Positions 50,435 through 57,775 of a DNA stretch of 64,000 nucleotides are shown piece after piece. Source of the DNA: JBCCGI01 sp039029355 (GTDB lineage: Bacteria > Planctomycetota > UBA1135 > GCA-002686595). The stretch's first letter is position 1; every line of letters begins with the position of its first letter. The position numbers and the translations under genes are program-made. The notes below the pieces were generated by a model. It did no database searches. It had not been told where the DNA came from and saw only the letters and a program-made list of their open reading frames with translations. The stretch is taken from positions 62,001 through 126,000 of the forward strand of contig JBCCGI010000009.1 in assembly GCA_039029355.1 (NCBI GenBank), in the 5' to 3' direction.

Positions 50435-50462
50435 TTGACACATCCGGATTCGTCGATATGTT
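50435..50462 (+). promoter_or_regulatory. Sigma70-like promoter of the methionine operon
   Basis: A consensus -35 TTGACA (50435-50440), a 16-bp spacer and TATGTT (50457-50462). The expected start of transcription (about 50469) falls just before the P1 stem of the riboswitch. Confidence 0.7.
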
Positions 50463-50470
50463 GCTCTGCA

Positions 50471-50571
50471 CAGCATCCAGAGTCCCGGGAGAGCTTCCGC
50501 GTCCCGGGCGGCAACCGAGCCCCACCGGGGCCGCGGTGCCGAGGCCAGCCCCGACGTGGGGAAAGATGCGG
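50471..50571 (+). ncRNA. SAM-I/SAM-IV clan riboswitch
   Basis: The leader RNA closes with P1 (GCATC 50473-50477 / GATGC 50565-50569). Inside are a stem made from TCCCGGG-type arms (around 50482-50508), the conserved GGCAACC (50510-50516), a hairpin GCCCC-ACC-GGGGC, the conserved GGTGCC (50535-50540) and a hairpin CCCC-GACGT-GGGG (50549-50561). The GGCAACC...GGTGCC pair in a four-way junction is typical of S-adenosylmethionine riboswitches of the SAM-I clan. The kink-turn of classical SAM-I is not seen, favouring SAM-IV or the SAM-I/IV variant class. The genes below are methionine-pathway enzymes, which fits. The subclass is uncertain without a covariance search. Confidence 0.8.
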
Positions 50572-50605
50572 GTAGGACCGGTTGTCCGGGACCTTCCAAA
50601 AAGAG

Positions 50606-50623
50606 CGCAGCGACGTCGCTGCG
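50606..50623 (+). promoter_or_regulatory. 18-nt palindromic stem in the riboswitch leader
   Basis: CGCAGCGACGTCGCTGCG is a perfect 18-nt palindrome between the aptamer and the ribosome binding site. It has no T run and so is not an intrinsic terminator. It is probably part of the expression platform or a spacer helix. Confidence 0.4.
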
Positions 50624-50632
50624 ACCCACGTC

Positions 50633-50664
50633 TCTCCTGGCCGCCCGGGGTGCCGAGCTGGAGA
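50633..50664 (+). promoter_or_regulatory. Possible ribosome-binding-site sequestering hairpin
   Basis: TCTCC (50633-50637) is complementary to the GGAGA Shine-Dalgarno (50660-50664), helped by a GGC/GCC pair inside. Together with the absence of a terminator this suggests translational control by the riboswitch. Confidence 0.45.
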
Positions 50665-50671
50665 AACGACG

Positions 50672-51880
50672 ATGACCCCCCAAACGGGCGCCTACTCGGT
50701 CGACACCCTCTGCCCCCGTGCCGGCACCGGCACGGCCGACGGCGAGCCGCTGGTCCCCCCGCTGGTTCAGTCCACCACCTTCGTGCGCGACGGACTCGAG
50801 AGCCGCGCCGTGCACTGCTACTCGCGCGAGTCCAACCCCACCGTCGCGGCGCTCGAGACCGCGCTCGGCCGCCTGGAGGACGCGCCGCCGGCGGTCGCCT
50901 TCGGCACCGGGCTCGCGGCCGAGGCGGGGCTGTTCCAAACCCTGCTCTCGAGCGGCGACCACGTCGTCTGCTCGCGCGCCGTCTATGGCGGCACGACGCG
51001 CCTCCTGCAGCAGGTGCTGTCGCGGGGCGGCATCCGGTCGACCTTCGTCGACTCGCGCGACGGCGAGGCGCTCGCGGCGGCGATCGAGCCCTCGACCAAG
51101 CTGGTCTTCCTAGAGACGCCGGCGAACCCGACGCTGGACCTGACCGACCTCGCGCGCGCGGCCGACATCGCGCACGCGGCCGGCGCGCTGGTCGCGGTCG
51201 ACAACACCTTCCTGACGGCGGCGCTGCAGCGGCCAATAGAGCTCGGCGCGGACTTCAGCGTCTACTCGACGACCAAGTTCGTCGAGGGGCACTCGGTCGC
51301 GCTGGGCGGAGCCGTCGTCGGTCGCGACGAGGCGCTGCTCGACGAGCTGCGCTTCGTGCGCAAGTGCACCGGCGGCATCCAGGCGCCGTTCAACGCGTGG
51401 CTCACGCTGCAGGGGCTCAAGACCCTGCCGCTGCGGCTGCGGCGGCAGTCGGAGAGCGCGGCACGGATCGCCGACGAGCTCGCGCGCATCCCCGACGTGT
51501 GCGACGTCTTCTACCCCACGCGCCTCGACGCCGAGCTGGCCGAGCGCCAGCACCTGGGCGCCCACGGCGCGGTGCTCTCGTTCGAGCTCGAGGGCGGCGG
51601 CGCCCAGGCGCGCGAGCTGCTGCGCCACGTGCGGCTCTGCACGCTGGTCGAGCACGTCGGCTCGGTCGAGACGCTGCTCACGCACTCCGCGAGCATGACG
51701 CACGGAGGCGTGGCGCCGGCGGAGCGCGCGGCCGCCGGCGTGACCGAGGGGCTGTTGCGCCTGTCGGTCGGGCTCGAGGATCCGGCCGATGTCCTGGCGG
51801 ACCTCCGCCAGGCCATCGAAGCGAGCGCCCAGGGCGCCCCGAGCCGGGAGGAGGTGGCGGCGTGCCCCGCTCAGGCGTGA
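50672..51880 (+). CDS. Cys/Met metabolism PLP enzyme (MetB/MetZ-type)
   Basis: The 402-residue trans-sulfuration-family enzyme has LVPPLVQSTTF, YSRESNPTVAALE, AFGTGLAAE, ETPANPTLDL, VDNTFLTAALQRP and the PLP lysine in VYSTTKFVEGHS. The family includes cystathionine gamma-synthase and O-acetyl/O-succinylhomoserine sulfhydrylase; I cannot decide between them from sequence. Either step turns an activated homoserine into a methionine precursor. The start ATG 50672 follows GGAGA by about 7 nt. The gene is first after the SAM-type riboswitch and overlaps the aspartokinase-homoserine dehydrogenase gene by 19 nt. Confidence 0.92.
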   Translation: MTPQTGAYSVDTLCPRAGTGTADGEPLVPPLVQSTTFVRDGLESRAVHCYSRESNPTVAALETALGRLEDAPPAVAFGTGLAAEAGLFQTLLSSGDHVVCSRAVYGGTTRLLQQVLSRGGIRSTFVDSRDGEALAAAIEPSTKLVFLETPANPTLDLTDLARAADIAHAAGALVAVDNTFLTAALQRPIELGADFSVYSTTKFVEGHSVALGGAVVGRDEALLDELRFVRKCTGGIQAPFNAWLTLQGLKTLPLRLRRQSESAARIADELARIPDVCDVFYPTRLDAELAERQHLGAHGAVLSFELEGGGAQARELLRHVRLCTLVEHVGSVETLLTHSASMTHGGVAPAERAAAGVTEGLLRLSVGLEDPADVLADLRQAIEASAQGAPSREEVAACPAQA

Positions 51881-53604
51881 TCGTTCTGAAGCTCGGAGGG
51901 TCGGTGCTGCTCGACGAGCAGCGGCTGCGACCCGCCGTGCACGAGGTCTATCGCTGGCGGCGCGCGGGCTACGCGGTCGTCGCCGTGGTGTCGGCGCTCT
52001 CGGGGACGACCGACGAGCTGCTCGCGCGGTGCGCGCGGCTCGGCCCGGACGCGAGCGGCTGGAGCGTGGCGGCGGCCGTGTCGACCGGCGAGCTGCAGAG
52101 CGCCGCCCTGCTCGGGCTGACGCTCGAGCAGGCGGGGTTGCGGGCCAGCGTGCTGACGCCTTCGGCGCTGCGGCTCGTGGCGGTCGGAGAGCCGCTCGAC
52201 GCGACCCCGGTCGCACTCGACGCGCGGCGCCTCGAGCGGGCGCTCGCGCACGACGGCGTCGTCGTCGTCCCCGGGTTCGTGGGCGAGGACCGTCGCGGAC
52301 GGGCCGCGCTGCTGGGCCGCGGCGGGTCGGACCTGACCGCGCTCTTCCTCGCCAGCGCGCTAGGTGCGCGCTGCCGCCTGGTGAAGGACGTCGACGGGCT
52401 CTACGAGCGCGACCCAGCGCTGCCCGGTCCGCCGCCGCGCCGGTACGCGCACGCGTCGTGGCGCGATGCGTTGGCCACGGACGGCTCGATCCTCCAGCAC
52501 AAGGCGCTGCGTTTTGCGGAGTCGCGCGGGCTGGAGCTCGAGGTCGCCACGCTCGACGGCGCCGACGCCACGGCCGTCGGCGCGGGGCCCAGCGCCCTCG
52601 CGCCCGCGGCCGGGCGGCGTCCGCTGCGGATCGCGCTCCTCGGCCTGGGCGTCGTCGGAGGCGGTTTGTGGGAGCTCGCACGCGAGCTCCCGGAGCGCTT
52701 CGAGGTGGCTGCCGTCGCGGCCCGCGACGCGGCCCGCGCGCGCCGCCTGGGGGTTCCCGACGAGCTGCTGTGGAGCGACCCCGTCGCCGCCGCCGGCAGC
52801 GGGGTCGACGTCGTCGTCGAGCTCCTCGGCGGCCGCGAGACCGCGCGCGCCGCGATCGCGGCGGGCCTGGCATCGTGTGCGGACGTCGTCACCGCAAACA
52901 AGCACGTGCTCGCCGAGGACGGCGCCGAGCTGCGCTCGCTGGCCCGCATCGCGGGACGGCGGCTGCTCGCGTCGGCCGCGGTCGGCGGGAACGCGCCCCT
53001 GCTGGAGCGCATCGCCGCCACGCCGCCCGGCGAGATCGTCGCCGTGCGGGGCGTGCTGAACGGCACGACGAACTACGTGCTGGAGCGCTGCTCCGACGGC
53101 CTGCGGCTCGAGCAGGCGCTGTCCGAGGCCCGCGCGCGCGGTCTCGCCGAGAGCGACGCCACGCGCGACCTCGACGGCCGCGACGCCGGCGACAAGCTCG
53201 TCGTCCTCGCGCATGCGCTCGGCGCCGGCGAGCTAGCGACGGCGCAGGTCGAGCGCGAGCCGATCGACGAGGCCGCGGCGAGCTGGGCGCGCGCCGCCCG
53301 CGAGCGCGGTCGCGTGCTGCGCCACGTGGCGACGCTGCACCTCCCTACCCTGGCCGAACCGGGCGCGCCGTGCGCCTCGGTGCGGCTCGAGGAGCTCCCC
53401 GCGAACGACCCGCTCGCCGAGATCGCCGGGCCCGAGAACGCCGCGCTCCTCTGCCGCCCCGGCGCGGCGCCGGAGGTCGTACGCGGCACCGGCGCGGGAC
53501 GCTGGCCGACGGCCGAAGCGGTGCTCGGCGACCTCGGCGAGCTCGCGCGCGCGCCGCGCTACTCGTCGGAGTCCAGGTCGAGGGAGGCAGAGTTGATGCA
53601 GTAG
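51862..53604 (+). CDS. Aspartokinase-homoserine dehydrogenase fusion lacking ACT domains
   Basis: The 580-residue protein fuses an aspartokinase catalytic domain (1-~245: VLKLGGSVL, VSTGELQSA, LGRGGSDLTA, LVKDVDGLYERDP) directly to homoserine dehydrogenase (~250-575: LLGLGVVGGG, VTANKHVLA, GVLNGTTNYVLE, DLDGRDAGDK, GTGAGRWPTAEAVLGDL). It would phosphorylate aspartate and reduce aspartate semialdehyde to homoserine. The two ACT regulatory domains that separate these parts in ThrA/MetL are absent. The start is GTG 51862, 7 nt after GGAGG, overlapping the upstream gene by 19 nt; GTG 51877 is an alternative. The 3' end overlaps the convergent msrB by 46 nt. Confidence 0.9.
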   Translation: MPRSGVIVLKLGGSVLLDEQRLRPAVHEVYRWRRAGYAVVAVVSALSGTTDELLARCARLGPDASGWSVAAAVSTGELQSAALLGLTLEQAGLRASVLTPSALRLVAVGEPLDATPVALDARRLERALAHDGVVVVPGFVGEDRRGRAALLGRGGSDLTALFLASALGARCRLVKDVDGLYERDPALPGPPPRRYAHASWRDALATDGSILQHKALRFAESRGLELEVATLDGADATAVGAGPSALAPAAGRRPLRIALLGLGVVGGGLWELARELPERFEVAAVAARDAARARRLGVPDELLWSDPVAAAGSGVDVVVELLGGRETARAAIAAGLASCADVVTANKHVLAEDGAELRSLARIAGRRLLASAAVGGNAPLLERIAATPPGEIVAVRGVLNGTTNYVLERCSDGLRLEQALSEARARGLAESDATRDLDGRDAGDKLVVLAHALGAGELATAQVEREPIDEAAASWARAARERGRVLRHVATLHLPTLAEPGAPCASVRLEELPANDPLAEIAGPENAALLCRPGAAPEVVRGTGAGRWPTAEAVLGDLGELARAPRYSSESRSREAELMQ

Positions 53605-53954
53605 CGGATCCCGGTCGGCGGAGGGCCGTCGGGGAACACGTGGCCGAGGTGCGCACCACAGCGCCCGCAGCACACCTCGGTCCGCACCATCCCGTGCGAC
53701 CGGTCTTCGATCTCCTCGATGCGAGCGTCGGGGAGCGGCTGGAAGAAGCTCGGCCACCCGCAGCCCGACTCGAACTTGGTGTCGGAGCGGAAGAGCTCCG
53801 CACCGCAGCACACGCACTTGTACGTGCCGATGGTCTTCGTGTCCCAGTACTCGCCGGTGAACGGCCGCTCGGTGCCCGCCTCGCGGGTCACCCGGTACTG
53901 GATCGGGGTGAGCAGCTTGCGCCACTCGTCGTCGGTCTTCTCGATCTCAGCCAT
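53559..53954 (-). CDS. msrB: Peptide-methionine (R)-S-oxide reductase MsrB
   Basis: The 131-residue enzyme has the two zinc-binding C-x-x-C pairs (YKCVCCGAELF and VCCGRCGAHLGHVFPDG), the FESGCGWPSFFQP substrate region and the catalytic Cys in RYCINSASL. It reduces methionine-R-sulfoxide in proteins. There is no signal peptide, so it is cytoplasmic. It is the last gene of the seven-gene minus-strand operon, 23 nt after the small lipoprotein, and converges on the methionine-biosynthesis operon with overlapping 3' ends. Confidence 0.97.
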   Translation of the reverse strand: MAEIEKTDDEWRKLLTPIQYRVTREAGTERPFTGEYWDTKTIGTYKCVCCGAELFRSDTKFESGCGWPSFFQPLPDARIEEIEDRSHGMVRTEVCCGRCGAHLGHVFPDGPPPTGIRYCINSASLDLDSDE

Positions 53955-53977
53955 GGCGCGGATTCTACGCGATCGCG

Positions 53978-54526
53978 TCAGCGGAGGAGCGCAACCACCC
54001 GCAGGACGGTCTCGTCGGCCCCAAACGGCCCACGCACGCCGACGAAGGAGATCTGCCCGCCACGGGTCAGCGCGAAGACAGGGATACGCTCGGCCTCGGG
54101 CTGCACGAGCTCCTCGCGCAGCAGCAGTGCCGCCGTCATGCCCTTGGACTGCGCCGGAAACTCGACGGGGAGCGGCGCGCCGATCGAGCTCAGCTTGCCG
54201 GCCGCGTCTTCGAGCTCGATCCGCAGCGTGCCCCCGCCCTCGGTGTTCTCGCTCGCCACGGTCACGGTGCACGGGCTGCCGAACGCGAGCTCGCCGAGGT
54301 CGCGGCGCAGCTGCACTTCGGTGCCGCGGAGGACCTCGACCTGGAACGCGAGCCGGTCGCGGGACGTGTTCGCGTCGATCCGCACCCGGCCGCCGAAGCC
54401 GAGCAGCGGGTCGAGCTCCGGTGGCTGCAGCGGGGTCGCCCGGACCGTGCCCGGGTCCAAGCCGCCGCAGGACGCGCAGACGATCAAGACGCACGCGGCG
54501 ACGATCCGGGTCAGCGCCTTTCCCAA
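53978..54526 (-). CDS. Small lipoprotein of unknown function
   Basis: The 182-residue protein starts at TTG 54526, 7 nt after GGAGG, giving a lipoprotein signal (TRIVAACVLIVCASCGG). It overlaps the CRTAC1-like gene by 16 nt. The mature part is beta-rich with alternating strands (FGGRVRIDANTSRDRLAFQV, GGGTLRIELEDAAG) and no recognised domain. It may act with the CRTAC1-like protein encoded immediately upstream. Confidence 0.75.
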   Translation of the reverse strand: MGKALTRIVAACVLIVCASCGGLDPGTVRATPLQPPELDPLLGFGGRVRIDANTSRDRLAFQVEVLRGTEVQLRRDLGELAFGSPCTVTVASENTEGGGTLRIELEDAAGKLSSIGAPLPVEFPAQSKGMTAALLLREELVQPEAERIPVFALTRGGQISFVGVRGPFGADETVLRVVALLR

Positions 54527-57129
54527 GGCTCTCCCTCCTTCACGTAGATGCGAGCGTCGAGCGGCACGTCGTCGAAGACCTGCACCTCTCCGCTGGGCCA
54601 GCGCACCTCGACGCGGTCGACGCGCTTGGGGTCGCCCAGGCCGAACTCCAGCGCGGAGGAGCCGGTCGAGCCGAAGCCCTCGCCGCTCTTGCGCTCGCGC
54701 AGCTGCGTGCGGTCGCCGGTGGTGACGAGCACCTTCGCGTCGATACCGTCGCGGTTCGAGCGCGTGCCCTCGAGCTCCACGTGCAGCCAGCGGTTTCCGT
54801 CCGCGTGGCGGTTGTCGTAGAAGGCGTTGCGCCACGGATCGCCGTGGACGAAGCCGCCCTCGGGGGCGTAGATCTCGAGGTCGCCGTCGCCGTCGCGGTC
54901 GACGAAGGTCACGCCGTGCCCCTTGCCCAGGTTGCCGAGCCCGGCCGCGAAGGTCAGGTCGCGGAAGACGCCGCCGCCCTGGTTGCGCAGGTAGCGGTCG
55001 GGCTCCAGCCGCCCGATGTCGGGGTCGCCGGTGCCGAAGTACAGGTCGACCCACCCGTCGTTGTCGAGGTCGGCCACGCCCGCCCCCATGATGCCGATCG
55101 GGTGCACCAGCCCGGCCGCGGCGGTCGCGTCGGTGAAGGTCCCGTCGCCGCGGTTGCGGTACAGCCGTGGCGTGTCGCGGTCCATGCGCGCGCGGCGCGC
55201 GGGCGACGTACGCTCGAAGTCAGCCGACAGCCCGAGCAGCACGTCGTCCCATTGCGCCAGGCTCGTGCGCACGATGTCGACGTCCAGGTCGTTGTCGACG
55301 TCCGCGAAGAAGGAGACGTAGCCGGTGCTGACGTGGTCCGCGCCGAGCACGCCGGCCGCCTTGGCGCGCTCCTCGAAGGTGCCATCGCCGCGGTTGCGGT
55401 ACAGCCGGTTGGTGGTCTGGTAGCCGCTGCAGAACAGGTCCGGCCAGCCGTCGCCGTCGTAGTCGCCGACGGCGACGCCGATCGTCTTGGTGCCGCGCTT
55501 CTCCCGCAGCCGCGCTGCGCCGGTGCCGTCGGCGAAGACGCCCGCGCCGTCGTTGACGTAGAGCGTGTTCGTATCGCCTCCGCCGGTGATGCCGTTGGCC
55601 ACGTAGAGGTCCACGTCGCCGTCGCGGTCGACGTCGGACCAGACGTGCACGAACGACGAGCCGGCGTCGCCCGTGCCCGAGGCCTCGGTGACGTCGCGGA
55701 AGCCCGCGGCGCCGTCCTCCGCTGCCGTCCCGAGGAAGAGCGAGTTCGGCGCGGGCCCGTTCCACCCGTCGCGTCCGATGTAGAGGTCGGGCCGCCCATC
55801 GCCGTCCACGTCGGCGAAGGTGGCGCTGTAGCCGGACTGCACGCGCTCGAGGCCGGCCTCGCGCGACGCGTCGTGGAAGCGCTCGCCGTCGTCGCGCAGC
55901 AGTACGCCGTAGCTGTCGCAGCCGCAGACGAAGAGGTCCTGATCGCCGTCGACGTCGTAGTCGCTCCACGCGCTGGGGCCGAGGCCGTCCAGCTTGTCCA
56001 CGCCGAGCGCGGCCGCGATGTCGATGAAGTCGGGATCGGCGTCGGGCGGCGCCAGCTCGAGGTCCGGCCGGAACGCGAACGCGGGCCCGTCCGTGCGCCC
56101 CGTCGCGCGGCGCACCAGGTGCAGCAACCACAGATCCGCGCGGCGCGGTGCGCCGCCGGCGAGCGCTTCGACCAGCAGCTCGAAGGCCTCGTCGTAGCGC
56201 TCCTGCTTCATCCGCACGAGCCCCTGGCGCGCCACGAGCTGCGTGCGCATCGCGGGCGACAGCCGCTCATCGGCGAGCGCGAGGTCGAGCCACACGAACG
56301 CGTCGTCGTACTCCGCCATCTGCAGCGCCACGCGCGCGAGGCCGCGCAGGAGCTCGTTCGCGAGCCGCGACGACGGCGAGATGCGGTCGTAGGCGTCCTC
56401 GAGGTGCATCTGCGCCAGGTCGAGCGTCACCTTCGAGCTGATCGGCGGCAGGCTTGCGTCGGCGGGCGTCGGGATGCGCACCTGGCCGAGGTCGAGCATC
56501 CGCACGTACTGATGCCGGATCGCCGCGAGCTCGGGATGCGCGGCGAGCACCGCCTCGATGGCGCGCACGCCGGCCTCGGGGTCGTAGCGCCCGGCGCGCT
56601 GCAGCGCCGCGAACCCGCCGGCCAGCTCGCGGTAGGGCGCCGCGCCGTCGACGAGCGGAGACACCGAGCGGAACACCAGCCCCTGGGATGAGCCGTCGCG
56701 GTGGTAGGCCTCGTCGAGCTCCAGCTCGAGCTCGCCGGCCGGGCCGTAGGCGGCGACGAAGGCCTCGCGGTGCTCCTCGCGCGCGTCCTTGTCGCCCTGC
56801 TCTAGCGCGAGGTCGAAGAGCAGACGGTGCGCGCCGGCGTGTCCCGGGTCGCTCAGCAGCGCGGTCGCGAGCGGCGCGCGTGCGGCCGCGGGGCCGCCCT
56901 CGCCGGGCAGCAACTCGAGCCGCGCCAGCTGGACGAGCAGCTCGGGATCGGCGGGGCGGGCCTCCGCGCAGCGGTCCAGCTCCGCGCGCGCCGCGTCGGG
57001 CAGGTGAAGCCGGATCTGACGCGCGCCCAACCGCAGCCGTCGCTGGAACTCGGCGCCGTCCATGGCGGGCGTGTCGGAGCCGCTGCACGCGGCCAGCGCC
57101 AACGCCGCGAAGAGCGCGAGCCTACGCAT
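54511..57129 (-). CDS. CRTAC1-like ASPIC/UnbV lipoprotein with TPR-like N-terminus
   Basis: The 872-residue product has a lipobox (ALFAALALAACSG). Residues ~30-340 are alpha-helical, TPR-like repeats (ELLVQLARLELLPGEGG, YDDAFVWLDLALADERL). Residues ~360-780 are FG-GAP/VCBS blades with calcium loops (WSDYDVDGDQDLFVCGC, ADVDGDGRPDLYIGRDGWN, VADLDNDGWVDLYFGTGD). The C-terminal ASPIC/UnbV domain (~790-872) has NRWLHVELEGTRSNRDGIDA and VDRVEVRWPSGEVQVFDDVP. ATG 57129 was chosen to begin the signal peptide; ATG 57147 is 6 codons upstream. It overlaps the ABC ATPase gene by 8 nt. Confidence 0.92.
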   Translation of the reverse strand: MRRLALFAALALAACSGSDTPAMDGAEFQRRLRLGARQIRLHLPDAARAELDRCAEARPADPELLVQLARLELLPGEGGPAAARAPLATALLSDPGHAGAHRLLFDLALEQGDKDAREEHREAFVAAYGPAGELELELDEAYHRDGSSQGLVFRSVSPLVDGAAPYRELAGGFAALQRAGRYDPEAGVRAIEAVLAAHPELAAIRHQYVRMLDLGQVRIPTPADASLPPISSKVTLDLAQMHLEDAYDRISPSSRLANELLRGLARVALQMAEYDDAFVWLDLALADERLSPAMRTQLVARQGLVRMKQERYDEAFELLVEALAGGAPRRADLWLLHLVRRATGRTDGPAFAFRPDLELAPPDADPDFIDIAAALGVDKLDGLGPSAWSDYDVDGDQDLFVCGCDSYGVLLRDDGERFHDASREAGLERVQSGYSATFADVDGDGRPDLYIGRDGWNGPAPNSLFLGTAAEDGAAGFRDVTEASGTGDAGSSFVHVWSDVDRDGDVDLYVANGITGGGDTNTLYVNDGAGVFADGTGAARLREKRGTKTIGVAVGDYDGDGWPDLFCSGYQTTNRLYRNRGDGTFEERAKAAGVLGADHVSTGYVSFFADVDNDLDVDIVRTSLAQWDDVLLGLSADFERTSPARRARMDRDTPRLYRNRGDGTFTDATAAAGLVHPIGIMGAGVADLDNDGWVDLYFGTGDPDIGRLEPDRYLRNQGGGVFRDLTFAAGLGNLGKGHGVTFVDRDGDGDLEIYAPEGGFVHGDPWRNAFYDNRHADGNRWLHVELEGTRSNRDGIDAKVLVTTGDRTQLRERKSGEGFGSTGSSALEFGLGDPKRVDRVEVRWPSGEVQVFDDVPLDARIYVKEGEPWERR

Positions 57130-57775
57130 CTTCAAGCCTGCCCTCATGCAGGCGCACGACGCGCGCCTCGGCGGGCACTTCGTCGTGCGTCGCCGCCACC
57201 ACGGCCACGCCTTCCTCGCGCCCGAGCTCGGTCAGGAGCTCCCACACCGTCGCGCGGCTGATCGGGTCGAGGCTCGCCGTCGGCTCGTCGGCGAACACCA
57301 CCGCCGGCCGGTGCACGAGGGCGCGCGCGAGCGCCGCGCGCTGCATCTCGCCGCGCGACAGCTCCTCGGGCCGGCGCGCGGCCTTCGCCGCCAGCCCGAC
57401 CCGCGAGAGCAGCGCCTCGGCCCGCGCAGCGTCGCCGGAGCCGAAGAGCAACGGCAGGCGGACGTTCTCGCGCGCGGTCAGGTGCCGCACGAGCCGGAAG
57501 TCCTGGAAGACAAAGCCCATGTGCTCGCGCCGCAGCTCGGCGCGACGGCCGGGGGAGGCCTCGCCGAGCGGCTCGCCGCGGAACTCTACGACGCCACGCG
57601 TCGGCGCGTCCAGCCCCGCGAGTAGCGACAGCAGCGTGGTCTTCCCCGACCCCGAGCCACCGGTGACCAGCAGGAGCTCGCCCTCCGCCACGGTGAGATC
57701 GACCCCCACGAGCGCGCGCACCGGCTCGGGCCCGTACTCGCGCGTCAGGTCGCGGGCCACGAGCAGCGCGGTCAA
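57122..57775 (-). CDS. ABC transporter ATPase (LolD/MacB type)
   Basis: The 217-residue ATPase has Walker A GGSGSGKTT, Q-loop FVFQDFRLV, a signature variant LSRGEMQRAALARAL, Walker B VVFADEPTASLD and the His-switch AATHDE. The start is probably TTG 57775, overlapping the permease stop as TTGA; no ATG occurs at a sensible place. With the FtsX-like permease it forms a type VII mechanotransmission transporter, such as lipoprotein extraction or efflux. The neighbouring lipoproteins make lipoprotein handling plausible but unproven. Confidence 0.9.
   Translation of the reverse strand: MTALLVARDLTREYGPEPVRALVGVDLTVAEGELLLVTGGSGSGKTTLLSLLAGLDAPTRGVVEFRGEPLGEASPGRRAELRREHMGFVFQDFRLVRHLTARENVRLPLLFGSGDAARAEALLSRVGLAAKAARRPEELSRGEMQRAALARALVHRPAVVFADEPTASLDPISRATVWELLTELGREEGVAVVAATHDEVPAEARVVRLHEGRLEDA

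Noticed and set aside
50606..50623. Palindrome in the methionine leader as an intrinsic terminator
   Set aside because: No T run follows on the plus strand, so transcription termination by this stem alone is unlikely.
51789..54725. Plus-strand open frame spanning the homoserine dehydrogenase, msrB and lipoprotein genes
   Set aside because: It is an Arg-rich third-frame artefact crossing genes on both strands; none of it resembles a protein family.
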